DNA of 64,000 bases from contig OY992832.1 of assembly GCA_963921425.1 (NCBI GenBank), forward strand, positions 29,477,489 through 29,541,488, read 5' to 3'. Position 1 is the first letter of the stretch; each line of letters begins with the position of its first letter. Source of the DNA: Dryas octopetala. Taxonomy: Eukaryota > Streptophyta > Magnoliopsida > Rosales > Rosaceae. Shown one piece after another: positions 12,369-24,455 of the stretch. The notes beneath the pieces were generated by a model. It saw only the letters and a program-made list of their open reading frames with translations. It was not told the DNA's origin and searched no databases. Position numbers and translations under genes: made by a program.

Positions 12369-13676
12369 AAAGGAGTTAAATTTTGAAATTTTCGGCGAAA
12401 TTTCGCCGAAAATTTCGATTTTCAGGGGTATCGAAATTTTAACATGCATTCGTCAAGATTTCGCCAAGATTTCGCCGAAATTTCCAAAATTTCGTCGAAA
12501 TTTGCCGAAATTTCGCTCTCACCACTTCTCTGTCTTCTCCTTCTCTGTCTTTGGCAAAATGAAACAATTCAAACAACTAAACAATCAAACCCAGCCAACT
12601 GGCCCAACTCTTCGCTCACTTAATTGCACAAACCCAACCAACTCCGGCCAGATCTCGACGGCCCAAGAGAAGGAGAAGAGATCGGGGAGGAGAAGAGAGA
12701 GAGGAGAAGAAGGAAGGAGGAAAAGATGTGACTGGGCAGGAGAGAGATGAGAGGGAAGAAGTCACGGCCGTAGGACCCAAAACATACAGTTTGATTTCAA
12801 AATACATCACAGATGCAAGAAGAGAGTTGCTGAGTGGGGAAGATGCCAAGAGGAATAAATGTAATGACAAACAGTAATGTTAGTATAAAATAAAAGAAAG
12901 AAATGGGCTTTGTTGTTTTGGCCCTTTCGGGAGATAAAAAGAGAAAAGGAGGTGGGAATGTGGGATTGGCTAGATAGAGAAATAATAAAATAAAAATAAG
13001 ATTAAATAAAAGAAAGAAAAAGATTTGAAAAGTGAAAAAGTGAACAACAAATAAAGAAAGAAGTCAAAGGACTCACAGGAAGGAAAATGAATAAAAGAAA
13101 AAAAGAAAAAAAAAAAAAAAGAGTTAAGGGGTTGATTGGGGTTTGGGGTATTTGGGCAATTGGGCAATTGGAATGAAAAAAAAAAGTTTGGAGTTTCGTT
13201 TAGTTGTTTTTAAATTCTAAATTCTAATATATTTATATATAAAAAATAATTAAAAAATACCCTAAAGGGCCTAAACTCTAATATCTTATACCATATCATA
13301 AACAATTTAGAGTATAAATTATAAAGTATATAAGGTTTAGTATATAGATTATAGAGTATAAAGAATATACTAATTTTATTTATTCATTATACTAATTTTA
13401 TTTAACAGTATTTGTCTCCAGCGCGCATTATATTTATCTTATATAACATAAAACCTACTATATAATTAGATTTCTTCAATATTTTTTATCAATGTAGTAG
13501 ATAATATGTTAAATAAACATATGGTAAAGTTTCATTCAAAATTTCCGTATTTTGATGGCAATTTCCGTCGTTTCTGTCCAATTTTTGTCGAAATTTAAAA
13601 TTTCTCGAAATTTCCATCGAAATTTCCGTCGAAATTTTCATCGAAATTTCCTCGAAACCCGAAATTTTATTCCTTG
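12369..13676. mobile_element. Non-autonomous hAT element, 1.3 kb
   Basis: Perfect 8-bp target duplication GTTATATC at 12361-12368 and 13677-13684. Ends are imperfect inverted repeats (AAAGGAGTTAAAT against CAAGGAATAAAAT). Both subterminal zones are packed with GAAATTTCG-type words (12385-12515 and 13560-13670). The interior is purine-rich and AT-rich with no transposase. Eight-bp duplications define hAT elements, so a related transposase presumably moved it. Confidence 0.8.
13090..13120. repeat. Poly-A tract
   Basis: A-rich run with a few G interruptions inside the non-autonomous hAT. Confidence 0.7.
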
Positions 13677-14869
13677 GTTATATCTAAACTATACTTTTTT
13701 AAACTTTTTATACCTGAACACATAGGAACAGACTAAGAAGGAACACGTGCTTAAGAAATTAAGGTAGGGTCTCTCTTTCCCCAATGATTGGACTATATTA
13801 CAATTAATCCTTATGTCATGTTGTGTGATTTATTCTTTTGTGATAATTTATCTTTATTACTTGTAATGTTTTTTCTTCATTAAATGTATCAAGTGCATTA
13901 TATTTGTGAATAAGCTTTTATTATTAATCTTGTATGTGCACTGTGAAATTTCCTAAGTCTGTGGTACACTCAAATTGCGTAAGGTTGAATTATTATGCAT
14001 GTACAATTTAATTTCTCTACACATACATTAATGTTTATCTTTAAATGCATAATCATAAGTGCATAAGGAAAGTGTGATTGTGAACAATGTTAAGAAAATG
14101 ATTAATTGAGACACCAAGAAGAGAGGGAGATGAACTTGGTGGTCCCGTGATTTATTAGAGACACCATGGAGAAAGGGAGATATACCTGGTGATCTCATGA
14201 TTTGTGGAAGAATTATTGAAGGAAAAGTGGAATTAATAATATTCAAAATATTTTGGCTTAAGGGACGGACAGGTGTTGGCTCATACTTGGGACATTTGGA
14301 GCCACAGTGGAAGGATGCACGGTATGAGACATGTAGGCCTGTTTATCTTGGGTATGTGTCAACAGGAATGGTTAAGGAATGAGTACACACATTCTCATTG
14401 CATATAATTATAATTATTATCTGTATTTCTTTTCTTTTACTGAGACATTGATTAAATGTGATAACTGGCCATGAGAGATCACTATACCCTACTGAGCCTT
14501 AAAAACTCACACTGTAACGACCCGACCCAAATTTTCACTAGAAATTTAAATTTTTATTTAATTATGTTTTTAAGAGATTTTTTTTTAAAAAAAATGATAT
14601 TGAATTGTATTTGGAAAATAAAAAGGGGTTTTGATTTAAATTTTTTAATTTTTGTTTTAATTTGGGATTGACCCAAAAGTTGACTTTTAAAACTAATGGA
14701 CTTTCGATTTTGACTTTGGGTCCGTTGGAAAGGTTTCGAGCCCACGATTTCATAGACATGTAGCACGCGTTAATCCGAGTTACGGTTTGAAAGATATGGG
14801 CGTTTGAAGCGAGAGGCAATTTCGTAAAATGGACAAATTGGGTTTAAAAATCAGATTTTTTTTTAGAAC

Positions 14870-15300
14870 TTTCTCTCTCTCTCTAGAACCTTCTCTCTCC
14901 CTTTCTATTTCTCACCCCCGCACTCTCTCTCTCTCAGTTTTCCTCTCCCCCGCACCCTCTCCCCTGCGCCCACTAGCCCCAGCCACCCCACTCACCATCA
15001 CCGGCCACCCCTGGCCAGCCCCTAGCTTCGGCGAACATCCCCAGGCGCCGACCACCCCTCCCCCCGAGCCTACACTCTCTCTCTCTCCCTCTCCCCGACC
15101 CTCTTCTCTCTCCTCTGCGCACAGCCAACCCAGCCACTTCCGGCGGCTTTTCCATCGACCCCGACCACCGGCGATCTCCCCCGTCGGCCGATCAGCTCGG
15201 CCCGACCCTCCTCCAGCCAACCCAGCCACCCCCTGCGCGCGGTTGCTGTCAGAAGAGCGCCACTGGCCGTCGGCTTCTCTCCCTTCTCTGACCAGTTTTC
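14870..15300. repeat. CT/GC-rich block inside family A LTR
   Basis: CTCTCT runs grade into a C-rich, GC-rich stretch that gives Pro/Ser-rich open frames on the plus strand and Gly/Arg/Glu-rich frames on the minus. The same type of block sits at the corresponding place in the other LTR copies (38755-39120 and 51290-51604), so it belongs to the LTR and is not a gene. Confidence 0.65.
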
Positions 15301-16659
15301 TGGCGCCAATCACTTCCATCTTAGGTGGGTTTTGTTCCTCTTTCTTTGGGCTTTCATTTCTTCTGGTTTTGTAGCTCAGAAATCTTGAAATTTTGGAACT
15401 TGAATTTATGGGATTTAAGGCTATTTTCGGGTTTGTTTTGAAATCTGGTTTTGGGGATTATTTTTGGAGAATTGTTGGACATTGTCCACCCCTATGAATT
15501 CCAATTGAAGATTTTAAGTTAAAGTTTGTGAAATTTTGAATTTTTGTGGAAGTTGGAGTTGGGGGTTAATGCCATTTTGGGTTAGCTTGGGTTTTTGGAT
15601 TTGGGGGCTATTGTGTTGTCGTCTAGGACAAATTCCTCCCCTAGGAAACACAATAGTTGTTTAGGACTGAGAAAATTAATGGGTTTGGTTGAAATTAAAT
15701 AAAATTGGTTGAATTTGGAGTTGGGGCAGCCACTTTGGACGGCTCCTGTAGCGAGTCCGAACCCCCGCTGTCATTCGTGAATAAAGGATTAATTTTCGGC
15801 AATTGTGGAGTAAGTTATTGATCTTGGTTAGGACGTTTTTGGTTAGGCTGAGCCGGGGAACTTTCGGACTGTTTATAGAGGTTTGGGGTCTACGAGTGGA
15901 GGTTGGGAATCGACAAACTAGAATGGGAGGCGGGTGTGACGTTAAGTTAAGCACACATTTACATTTAAGTGCCTTGAGTCGGAACTAATTATATTTCGTC
16001 GATTGTCTATTTTATAGGCGAGACGACTGCGGCTCGAAACGATTCGGCGGAGGATCGAAGCTAAAGATATCACTGTGAGTGGACTCTTGTCTCTTTAAAT
16101 GATTTATGAAATTCGTGATTTATTCTAGTGATATAAATTTTAATTGTGAAATTGAAGTTTGAATGGGCTTTTGGTTTTCTAAGAATTCATGAAAATTTCA
16201 TCAATCATTTCACACTAAATACTTTGGGAATTTTATCTTGGGATTTGATCATTGGTATTAAATGTTGGATTTCAAATGTTATTTCAAATAAGTTTTATTG
16301 CTGGATGTTTGAAAGGAAATTAGTTTCTTATTTTTATACATATGGATTATTTCATATTTTAGCCTATGGTCAAAGATTTGATTGGTTTTATGTGTTTCAA
16401 ATGAGATTTATTAAGAACTATTTTACTAGTTGTGTTTATGCATTGTGGATTGAGGATTTAAAGTTTATGGGAACGATAAAGATATTTTCTATCCGTGAGA
16501 AAATGATTTTCCGATTTAGTTATGAAAAAATGGTTTTCAAACCACCCTTTGCAGTACCCTCCAGATTATCAGATACATAGGTCTTTGGGACCCATCACGG
16601 CACACATATAGGCTTTGGGCCGTGTGTCGGGATGCTTCGCCCTTTGGGGGCTGCTCTGT

Positions 16660-16830
16660 GTGCACGTATGACCAGGATTGCCTGCACGTGCTGATTTTAT
16701 TCGCACGTGTGTATGGCCAGGATATTGCCTGCACGTGTTGAATTTACTCCACGCGTGTGTATGGCCAGGATATTGCCTGCCTGTGCGATGCAGGAATTCC
16801 GCACAGGTGTATGGCTAGGATTATTCAGGG
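16660..16830. repeat. Tandem repeat (about 55-60 bp unit) in family A LTR
   Basis: About three diverged units, each containing GTGTATGGCCAGGATATTG and a CACGTG/CTGCACG-type word. Equivalent blocks occur in related LTRs at 39925-40060, 31858-32100 and 49985-50165. Confidence 0.75.
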
Positions 16831-17893
16831 TATATAGCATGGTGGAAAATGAATTTGGTTATTTTCAAAAATTATTAAATATGTTTTCAAGTGAGGGATT
16901 TCTTTTGAATTCTATCAAGGTTGTTGTTACGATGTTTTACGGTTCGTCTGTTTTAAGAAATTGTTATCTTGAGAAAATATATATTGTTTTATGGGATTCT
17001 TTAAGTTTAAATAAACTTTATGGTTTTAAACTGGGGGATTTCAAAGAGTGACGTGAGGTCTTAGAGCTAAACGTGGTTTTGAAGGATTTTCTGGAACAGG
17101 AAGTTTACTTTTATTTTCGTTTCTATTAAACTGTCCACTCATTGAGTTGTCTCACGGTTGATCTTGTTTTGTTTCAAATTGTCCCCCCAGGTAGTAGCTT
17201 TGGTGGAGGTCGAGCCAATCACGTCGAGGCAGTCACATCCATATTCCTACTCGGACCAGTAGGCGTCATTTTATTTTTCGGTGTAAAATTCTTTGTAATA
17301 GATTAAAGGCTCTGATAACCACTTTAAATATTTAGTTAGTTTTTCTGTGAAATTGTTGGGTCTGAGACCCTATTTGGTTGTGGTAGAGATGGTTGATGAC
17401 TTAGAAGTGCTTTTAACAGGTTCCGAAATTTCTAGGTTAGTCCATTTTCAGGGGAGGTTCTGCCGAATTTTCGGTAGGATTTTCCTTGATTTTGGATTCC
17501 CGCAGGACCTCTCCGGGTTTCAGGGTGGAATCTGGGGGCGGTCCTGTCACACACCCTAATAGATCGTGTAGATGACGGAAATATGACCGATGATGTGGAT
17601 ATACCCAAGGGAGATTTAGAGAATTTGCTGGAGTACTATGTTTTGTTTGTTTATCAATAAGTTGTAATATATAAGAAGATGAACATCTGGTATGGTACTC
17701 TTGGAACAATAGTTTGCTAAATAAAGTCTATTTTTTTTTTCACTTTACTTAGTTTCTTCAATTATTTTATTTTATTTTCTTTTCTTTTCTTTTCACGTCT
17801 TAATTGTAGAAATAATTTTATTAATCTGCGATTAGGACGTAAGTCACGTTTCACTTCGAGATATTAGATTTTATTCAGGATTGGGATGTGGCA

Positions 17894-18480
17894 ATGACTC
17901 TCTATCGTGCCTAGTTAAACCTATTCTGACGTAGGTCTGCTTCTGGCCTAGATCAACTTAAGTTAAATGGAGTTTCTATCGCCCTGCTTGAATGAAATAT
18001 GAAACTTCATACACCTTAAAGTTCATAAGATAGGACGAAAAGAGAGTTTTTTTGAGGCACTTATACTCATTATGTCTGGCATTGAATAGGCAGGGGATTC
18101 ACCTTATCAATATCTCAAATCAATGATGGGTTCTATATTGTCGCCTAAACGGGCAACCGAATCGGACCAAACCATTTGTCAGGCTATTGTTCTCTTGTTT
18201 TGTTCCCTAAAAGTAATAGAGTAAGACATCAATTTGTCAATAAGATCAAATATTTTTTTGATTACATGATGAACTCCTCTGAAAAACATTGGCGTGCGTG
18301 TAAACGAGGTGCTCTACCTAACTGAGCTATAGCCCTTTTGCTTGTGATACATATTTTATCATGTAGATAATTTCTTGTCAAGATGAATATTACACGATCC
18401 AACATTATATCTCTTTGATCTGTTTGATTGGTATTGCTTATAAGTAATATTACATTTATAATCCATCAATGTGATAGGTG
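17894..18480 (-). other. Nuclear insertion of plastid DNA (trnV-UAC region)
   Basis: Read on the minus strand, it contains the 5' exon of plastid trnV-UAC (18336 to about 18298) with its upstream spacer (18337-18480, including TTGCTTATAAGTAATATTAC), followed by trnV intron sequence (about 18297 to 17894, including GATCTAGGCCAGAAGCAGAC). The piece stops before the 3' exon, at the gypsy LTR boundary. Recognition rests on the tRNA exon plus remembered plastid spacer and intron context; exact ends are uncertain. Confidence 0.7.
18298..18336 (-). pseudogene. trnV-UAC: Plastid-derived trnV-UAC 5' exon
   Basis: Minus strand reads AGGGCTATAGCTCAGTTAGG then TAGAGCACCTCGTTTACAC: acceptor 5' strand, D arm, and the anticodon stem-loop up to anticodon UAC. 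The 3' exon is missing, so no functional tRNA can be made here. It lies in a nuclear plastid-DNA insertion. Confidence 0.75.
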
Positions 18481-18926
18481 ATGCTTATAAGGATTGTCAT
18501 TGTTAAGGGAGACATGTCGAGGTTCCATTTCCAAGGAGCGGAGCGTCCTCAACGGGAGAATGCTTATAGCCGAACTGCAATTGAGCCTGATTCTCTTGAC
18601 ATATGTATCTCTGATTTGGCAAGCGACGTATAGGGGTCAGTTATGGTCTTGAAACCCGAGCAATCGATTGATGTCATCAAATGTGATCTTAGACAGACAA
18701 CAAGTACAGACCTTTTGTGACACCACTGCTAATTCTGCCGTCTCCACACCTTATTTGTAGAATTATGGACTAGTGAGTGAAACTTAATAGGGATAAATTT
18801 GTAAACAATTAATTTGTTAAATTAAAAAAATTAAATAGACTTGTTCTAAAATTTAGAAACCACTAGCAACATCATCTATATATAAAAAAAAAAAAAAAAA
18901 AATCAAATGTCAATTGGTGTGCACAT
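18481..18926. other. Unassigned sequence, no gene seen
   Basis: A less AT-rich piece (18500-18780, including GGAGCGGAGCGTCC) that I do not recognise. It could be more organelle DNA or a transposon remnant. It is followed by AT-rich sequence with a poly-A run at 18882-18901. Confidence 0.4.
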
Positions 18927-18935
18927 AATTAGTAA

Positions 18936-19249
18936 GAGAGAATAATAGTAATGATCCTCGAACTTTACCTCGAGTATCACTTTGGTTCATGAATTTATTT
19001 TTTGAATTTTAGTCATGTATATTATATTGGAGAAAGAAAAAGGAGGGTGGGTTACCATTTTTACATTTCAAAAATGGCTCACATGCCCTACATGTGATTA
19101 AAATTGACAGAAAAAATGAATGAAACTGATGGAATGGACTTAAGTACTGATACACGGGTGAAAGTTGGCGGAATATATAATTTAAAAAACAAGCTCGTGG
19201 ACCAAAGTGATACTAAGGATAATTCGAGGATCATTGTTGTATTTGCTCT
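18936..19249. mobile_element. Mutator-type MITE, 314 bp
   Basis: Perfect 9-bp target duplication AATTAGTAA at 18927-18935 and 19250-19258. Long inverted ends share AATGATCCTCGAA and AGTATCACTTTGGT. The length, lack of a coding gene and 9-bp duplication fit a Mutator-derived MITE. A short open frame inside it is the inverted repeat read through and is not a gene. Confidence 0.8.
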
Positions 19250-19258
19250 AATTAGTAA

Positions 19259-21285
19259 TATGTGGGATGAAAAATGTACATATAAAATAAATATGTGTAT
19301 TATTCGTTATTTTTCCTTTAAAATTTAAGTGTAGAATTCAATCAATACTAAAATAATTAATGTACAATACTTTTGTTCTCAAGAAAATGTATATTTTTCA
19401 TAGAATTAAGAAATGCATAAGAGATATGAGAGTATTTTTTTAAAGTAGATACACATGCGTATAATACATAACGGTGCGTTTGGATAAAGGAGTTTAATTG
19501 AAACTATAACGAATTCTAAAATAAAGGAACTTAAAATGATGTGATTTAAAATTTTATAATTTGTAAATTCTCTTGTTTTGCTAACCCTATTAAACATAAT
19601 GAAATTTAAATATAAATTATAGATTTATTTTTTGATGTATCAATGATATATAAATGAGTGATGGTAATGGTGATGTATAAATTAGAATATGTCTAAATTT
19701 CAATTTTGTTTTTCTCCATGTAAACCAACCATAAAAGGTTGAATAAATAAAAAAACTATATGAATATATTACCTTTTGTAGAATATGTCAAACAATTGAG
19801 CTCATTTACAATTTAACATGAAACTTAGGCGTAATCATCGGTCATACATATGTCAGTCTCAACTCTGATGGAGAACAAGCTTCATGCATCGTCGAAATGA
19901 AATATATAATTAATACACATTTATACACACACACACACACCCACACATGTCAGTTATAGTACGTTAAAAATCTAAAGGCAAATGATAGTAGAAGCACTCT
20001 CTCATGATCATCATATCTGTCGAATTCAAAGTGAAAATGGTCGCCTTGTCTTTTTGCATAACTGAATTAGTAGATGTCATCGTCACATTATTTCAAGCTT
20101 AATTGCTTTCTATTCACTTCTTGAATATATTGGTGAAGTTTTATCTTTGCATTGATTGTTTTTAGGTACAGTAATTATGTGCACCACATAGGAATATTGG
20201 TAACGAAGTATAATTGCTCTTAGACAATCCAACCATATAGCCTAACTAACTAATTTAATAATGAAAAAAGGTCCATGCTACAATGAGAGCAAAAGCTGAC
20301 TAAATTTTTATATCTTTCATTAATGGTGAACTTTGTTCAAGTGGACATGGCAACCAGTGCTTAAACCCTATTTAAAGGAACTGCCATCATATTCTACAAA
20401 TATCTAAAGAGTAGAAATTCAAGGTTGGGACTTCGAGTGGAGGGTAAATGTTTTTGAAATTGAATAGGGTAAATATTTTTGAAAAATTAATGCTATGTCC
20501 ACCAAATTTGTTTATCATATCTATTCATCAAATAATATGTCAGGATACATGTTCTGTTAATTAGAATAAAATAATATTCAGAATATGTACTAACGTATTT
20601 GCTCCATACTTAAATAAACAAACTACTAACGTATTTGCTCAATTTGGTAAGGATTGCCCAATGTTCTTAATTAATTACTATAGTTAGATAACCTCTCACA
20701 AGAAAGATAATTATAAGTGGTTTAATTAATGAAGGAGAGAGAGAGAGAAAGAGAGAGAGAGATTATCTTTATCAAATGTGTAGTACAAACTACTTATCTC
20801 CCCACAGTTGATAACAAAATTCCACCCACCATTGATTTTGTACATCTCATAGTACCTACAATTTATATACCAACCAATTATTGATCTTATTGATGAATAT
20901 ATCACTCCCTACATATTTAAGCTATTCACATCTTCCTTTCACTAGTATGACACTATTGAAGCTTCTCATACCATAAAAAAAGTAGATACATACAGGAGAA
21001 CTGTCCTAGTCACTTTATATATACGCAAGTGCATGTGACCTTTATTTCAGAGCATATATATTCCCATGCCACTACTTCATCTAAGCTATCAACTTGCCTT
21101 CTCTTATACCATGATATGTATGCTTTTCTAGCTACTTCTGGAGTCTATGACTAGGAATATGTATCCTACCGGCCAGTCTTTGGGAAACAAAGAGAGATCT
21201 CAAATTACGAAAAGAAAAAAAAAATAGAAATAAATGGAAAAAAAAAAAAGGTGAGAAAAGATGGGAATGGAAGGCGCGCTATTAT
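19259..21285. other. Intergenic, 3' flank of the MYB gene
   Basis: AT-rich sequence with no supported gene. It includes a CA repeat (19926-19940) and a GA microsatellite (20734-20763). The MYB 3' untranslated region should occupy its right end, but I cannot fix a polyadenylation site. Confidence 0.5.
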
Positions 21286-23930
21286 TCAACTTATTTGGTA
21301 GTCAAGAAAAGGAGAGGACGACACATCTTTCATCAAGTCCTCCAAGTCCCACTCCCCCATTGTTATCTCCTCTTGATGATGATCAAAGTAATTCCCATCC
21401 CCAATTATGGTTTCAGCTTTAATATTAATATTATTATTGTTATTGCAGTTGAGGATACTGCTTATATTATTATTGTAGTAATTACCACTGTTTTCAGTTT
21501 TAATTAGATTTTGATGATCTTCAGTGCTCACACTCTCTAAAGGAGGAACAAATATGTCTCCTTCTACCCCAATATGATCAACACCCCCAAACACTCCATT
21601 TTCTCCAAAACAACAATCACCACCACCCATCCCAATTTGTGGGGCATTGTAGTATCCACCTGGACCAGCCATGGCTGCTAGGCCATGCTCGAGCATAGGC
21701 ATTAACGGGTCGAACATGTGGTTGAGGGCCATGGATTGCATCACTGATGATGGTGATGAATCCATGTACATGGGCATCATGCCTTGATGCTCTTGCCGAC
21801 CGGGAATGAACCCTCCAACCTCCCCCGCCATCACATGGTGGTGATCTTTAGGCTCTGAGGATGAATCGCTTGTGTTTGGTGAGGCAGTGGAGGATGACAA
21901 ATGCTTCAGCCTTTTCTTTATTGTTGAGTTCCAGAAGTTTTTTATTTCATTGTCAGTTCGTCCTGGCAAGCGTGCTGCAATTTGAGACCACCTACATATA
22001 CAATTAACCAATTAAAAGAGTAATCAACTTCAACTAGTAAATAGAATATACTTATATTAAACAGTCTGATAATAGAATATACTTAGATTACCATATTAAG
22101 AATTTAGACCACAAATCTAAATATTAATCTAATATCAATAATTCAGAGTGGCAGTTTGAATGTAAGTAACAACATTTCTGATGAGTTATAGTATAGTATG
22201 TTATATATGCTTCCTGATCAATGCATGACTTTCATGCCTTCCTAAATTAAAACACAAAAAGGGTTTTGAGTGTCTTGGACTCAAAAGGCAGATGTAGACA
22301 TTACATTACGGTATCATCAGTTTATTTTTAACTTATAGCTTTTGGCCGCCACAGCCCAGAGAGGTATATATATATGTAAGAATATTCAAAGAAGACAAAG
22401 ATATATATATATATATATAATTATGCCATGTTCGTTAGATATTCTAATTTCTGTCATGTCTTATGTTTTTACATATATTGAAAACTTGGTTTGCATGGAA
22501 GCATATATATTATTAAAAAAATGGGGGCATGGAGTGTCTTTAACTCAAAGGTCGTACGTATGCAATTTGAGACCAGTCCTTTCTCTTTTTTTTTTTGAGA
22601 ATGGACCAATCCTTTCAACTTCATATATTCCACAAAATTAAGTATCAATATAATATATATTACCATTATAGTACTCAAGCTTGACACATATCCAAAAACA
22701 AATAAACAAAACTCGATCATCATATAGTTTATGTAATATCTATGTACGAATACTTATACAAGGAGGTGATGTTTTCTTGTCAAAGATCTCGTAGTAACAT
22801 AATAAGTTTATTATATATTAAATTGTCAACACATTCGGTTCATATTCACAAATCTAATCATATAAGCTAGTATATTCTTATATATATATTGACAAACTGC
22901 CTAATAACTTATATGTATACACATATTTATTGATACATCGTCTAATAAAAGAACATTGTGTACTTATATATATATATGTATAGAATCTATATGTTATTTG
23001 TAATAAATAAAATAAAATAAAAAATTTTATGTGTACTGATGCAAGCATGTAATTAAATTATGTGCCTCCCAAGTACTTTTGTTAAACATGGAACCGACTT
23101 GAGGGAAACAAGTGAGCTTGTTTGGTTTGTGCGTTGTTGGACCGCACTTGACGGAACCAAAATATTCAATCCAAAATTAATTATCCAAGATTTGACAAAC
23201 TCCAAAATTTACATATATAAAATACAGATTTTATATCTGTCAACAACTCCCATATATCCTAAACTTTACACATCAGCCTTATTGTCATGTCAAACGTCAT
23301 TTTCTTCTTAATTTTTACTCTTTCAGACAAATTAAGCTTTATTAGAGATGCCATCTGCGATGCCATTTCTGTATTAATTAATTTGCTTGTATTAGGGAGA
23401 ACATATCTTATATATTAAGCAGTGTCTGTATTCATCAGAAACCACATGCAACACTCAAGAGCTAGCTAGCATGCAGCAGCTGCAAATCTTTTTCACAAAT
23501 AGAAAGTAAATATAATGGAAAGTGGCATGAAACAATCTACTAGTGACCTTTTTGCATATATCACACATGCATATAAGCGAAACTATTTGAATGAATGAGT
23601 TAATAATTGATTAACATATATATACCTGTTTCCAAGGAGGGAATGTAAATGGATAATGAGTTCTTCTTCTTGGGGTGAAAAGGCACCTCTCTTGAGGTCA
23701 GGCCTCAAGTAATTGATCCAACGCAACCTGCAACTCTTCCCACACCTCTGCAAGCCGGCATTTCTCGCTACATCGCTCCAGCAGCCTTGGCCATTGTTGA
23801 GCATGTACTTCATCAGTTTGTCATCTTCTTCGGGTGACCACAAACCCTTTCTCAGCTTTGAATTGTTGTTGTTGTTGTTCTTCCCATGATGACCTGCTAC
23901 TGCAGAGGAGGGCTGATCTGGCTTCCTCAT
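21286..23930 (-). CDS. MYB46/MYB83-like: R2R3-MYB transcription factor, MYB46/MYB83 clade
   Basis: Two coding exons: 23930-23626 and 21991-21286, 336 residues in all, with a GT-AG intron splitting Arg102 (AG|G). The start at 23930 gives MRKPD, the N-terminus seen in MYB46/MYB83; an in-frame ATG at 24011 would only add a Ser/Leu run from a CT microsatellite. R2 spans about 26-77 (W31, W51, W71) and R3 about 79-128 (F84 in place of the first Trp, W103, W122), including [13 protein letters not shown] Ser/Asn/His/Gly/Met-rich region follows, then an acidic C-terminus around [10 protein letters not shown] that resembles the MYB46 activation tail. MYB46/MYB83 act in the nucleus as second-tier switches for secondary-wall cellulose, xylan and lignin genes below NST/VND NAC factors; that role is inferred from the clade. 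No intron is seen at the usual first R2R3 site. MYB46 and MYB83 cannot be told apart here. Confidence 0.93.
21992..23625 (-). other. MYB intron, 1634 bp
   Basis: Donor GTATATATA follows GGAAACAG at 23625, and acceptor TGTAG ends at 21992, matching the conserved second R2R3-MYB intron position (Gly-Asn-Arg/Trp-Ser-Gln). The intron is AT-rich with TA repeats (22367-22376, 22401-22418, 22967-22978). I see no gene or clear transposon in it. Confidence 0.85.
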
Positions 23931-23947
23931 TGTGAATTGAACAACAG

Positions 23948-23999
<52 letters not shown>

Positions 24000-24455
24000 C
24001 CTAATGCCCAATTACTATTTTAGAAATGTTTCTCTCCCAACTGGTTTGATGTAAATCTGTGATGACTTTATAGAGAAAAAGAGAGACACAAGGCTTCATA
24101 TGGTGGGAATGATGATGGTGATGGTTGTGGGGTTTGCTTACAATATAGGGAAGAGAGAGAGAGAGAGAGAGTAAAAGAGGTTGGTTGATGGGTCTGAGTA
24201 GAAAACGGTTTGGAGGGGGACCTGGGTATGAGAGAGATAGGTGGTCGTCTTGTCTTTGAGTCCATGACCTTTGTCTTTTTTCTATACCAATTTTCTTCAT
24301 TCTCAAGCTAATCACCATATATATATATATATATATATTTATGAATCATATTGAGTGTGAAATATATATATATATATATATATGTATGATTTTTTATTTT
24401 TTTTTTAATTTGGGGAACCAAGCCATGCCAACATATTAATTTGCTTCCACTTCAC

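Larger units (their letters stand above)
14513..17549 (+). mobile_element. Solo LTR, family A (3.0 kb)
   Basis: Starts TGTAACGACCCGACCC and ends GGTCCTGTCA, flanked by a perfect 5-bp duplication CACAC (14508-14512 and 17550-17554). There is no internal retrotransposon sequence, so it is a solo LTR left by recombination. It holds a CT-rich, GC-rich block (14870-15300), a conserved segment near TACGGTTTGAAAGAT (about 14781), and a tandem repeat block (16660-16830). The same family occurs inverted at 49237-52033. It is inserted in the gypsy LTR. Confidence 0.92.
11384..17893 (+). mobile_element. gypsy 3' LTR (about 2.15 kb without nested insertions)
   Basis: Begins TGTAATGTCC right after the gypsy coding remnant and ends GGGATGTGGCA at 17893, giving imperfect inverted ends (TGTAATGTCC against TGCCACATCC). 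It has a TATA box at 11710-11717 followed by a GA-rich leader. Two insertions split it: a non-autonomous hAT (12369-13676) and a solo LTR (14513-17549). Removing them restores continuous sequence: GTTATATC at the first site and CTCACACCCTAATAG at the second. The right neighbour is plastid-derived DNA. Confidence 0.7.

Noticed and set aside
14829-15374. Long Pro/Ser-rich open frame and overlapping minus frames
   Set aside because: Low-complexity CT/GC-rich block that recurs in the other family A/B LTR copies; no domain.
16660-16830. CRISPR-like array
   Set aside because: Directly adjoining diverged repeats without spacers, inside a plant LTR.
18298-18336. Functional valine tRNA
   Set aside because: Only the 5' exon of a plastid split tRNA gene is present in a nuclear fragment; no 3' exon.
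19104-19328. Small protein gene
   Set aside because: Lies in the inverted repeat of a MITE; no start context or motif.
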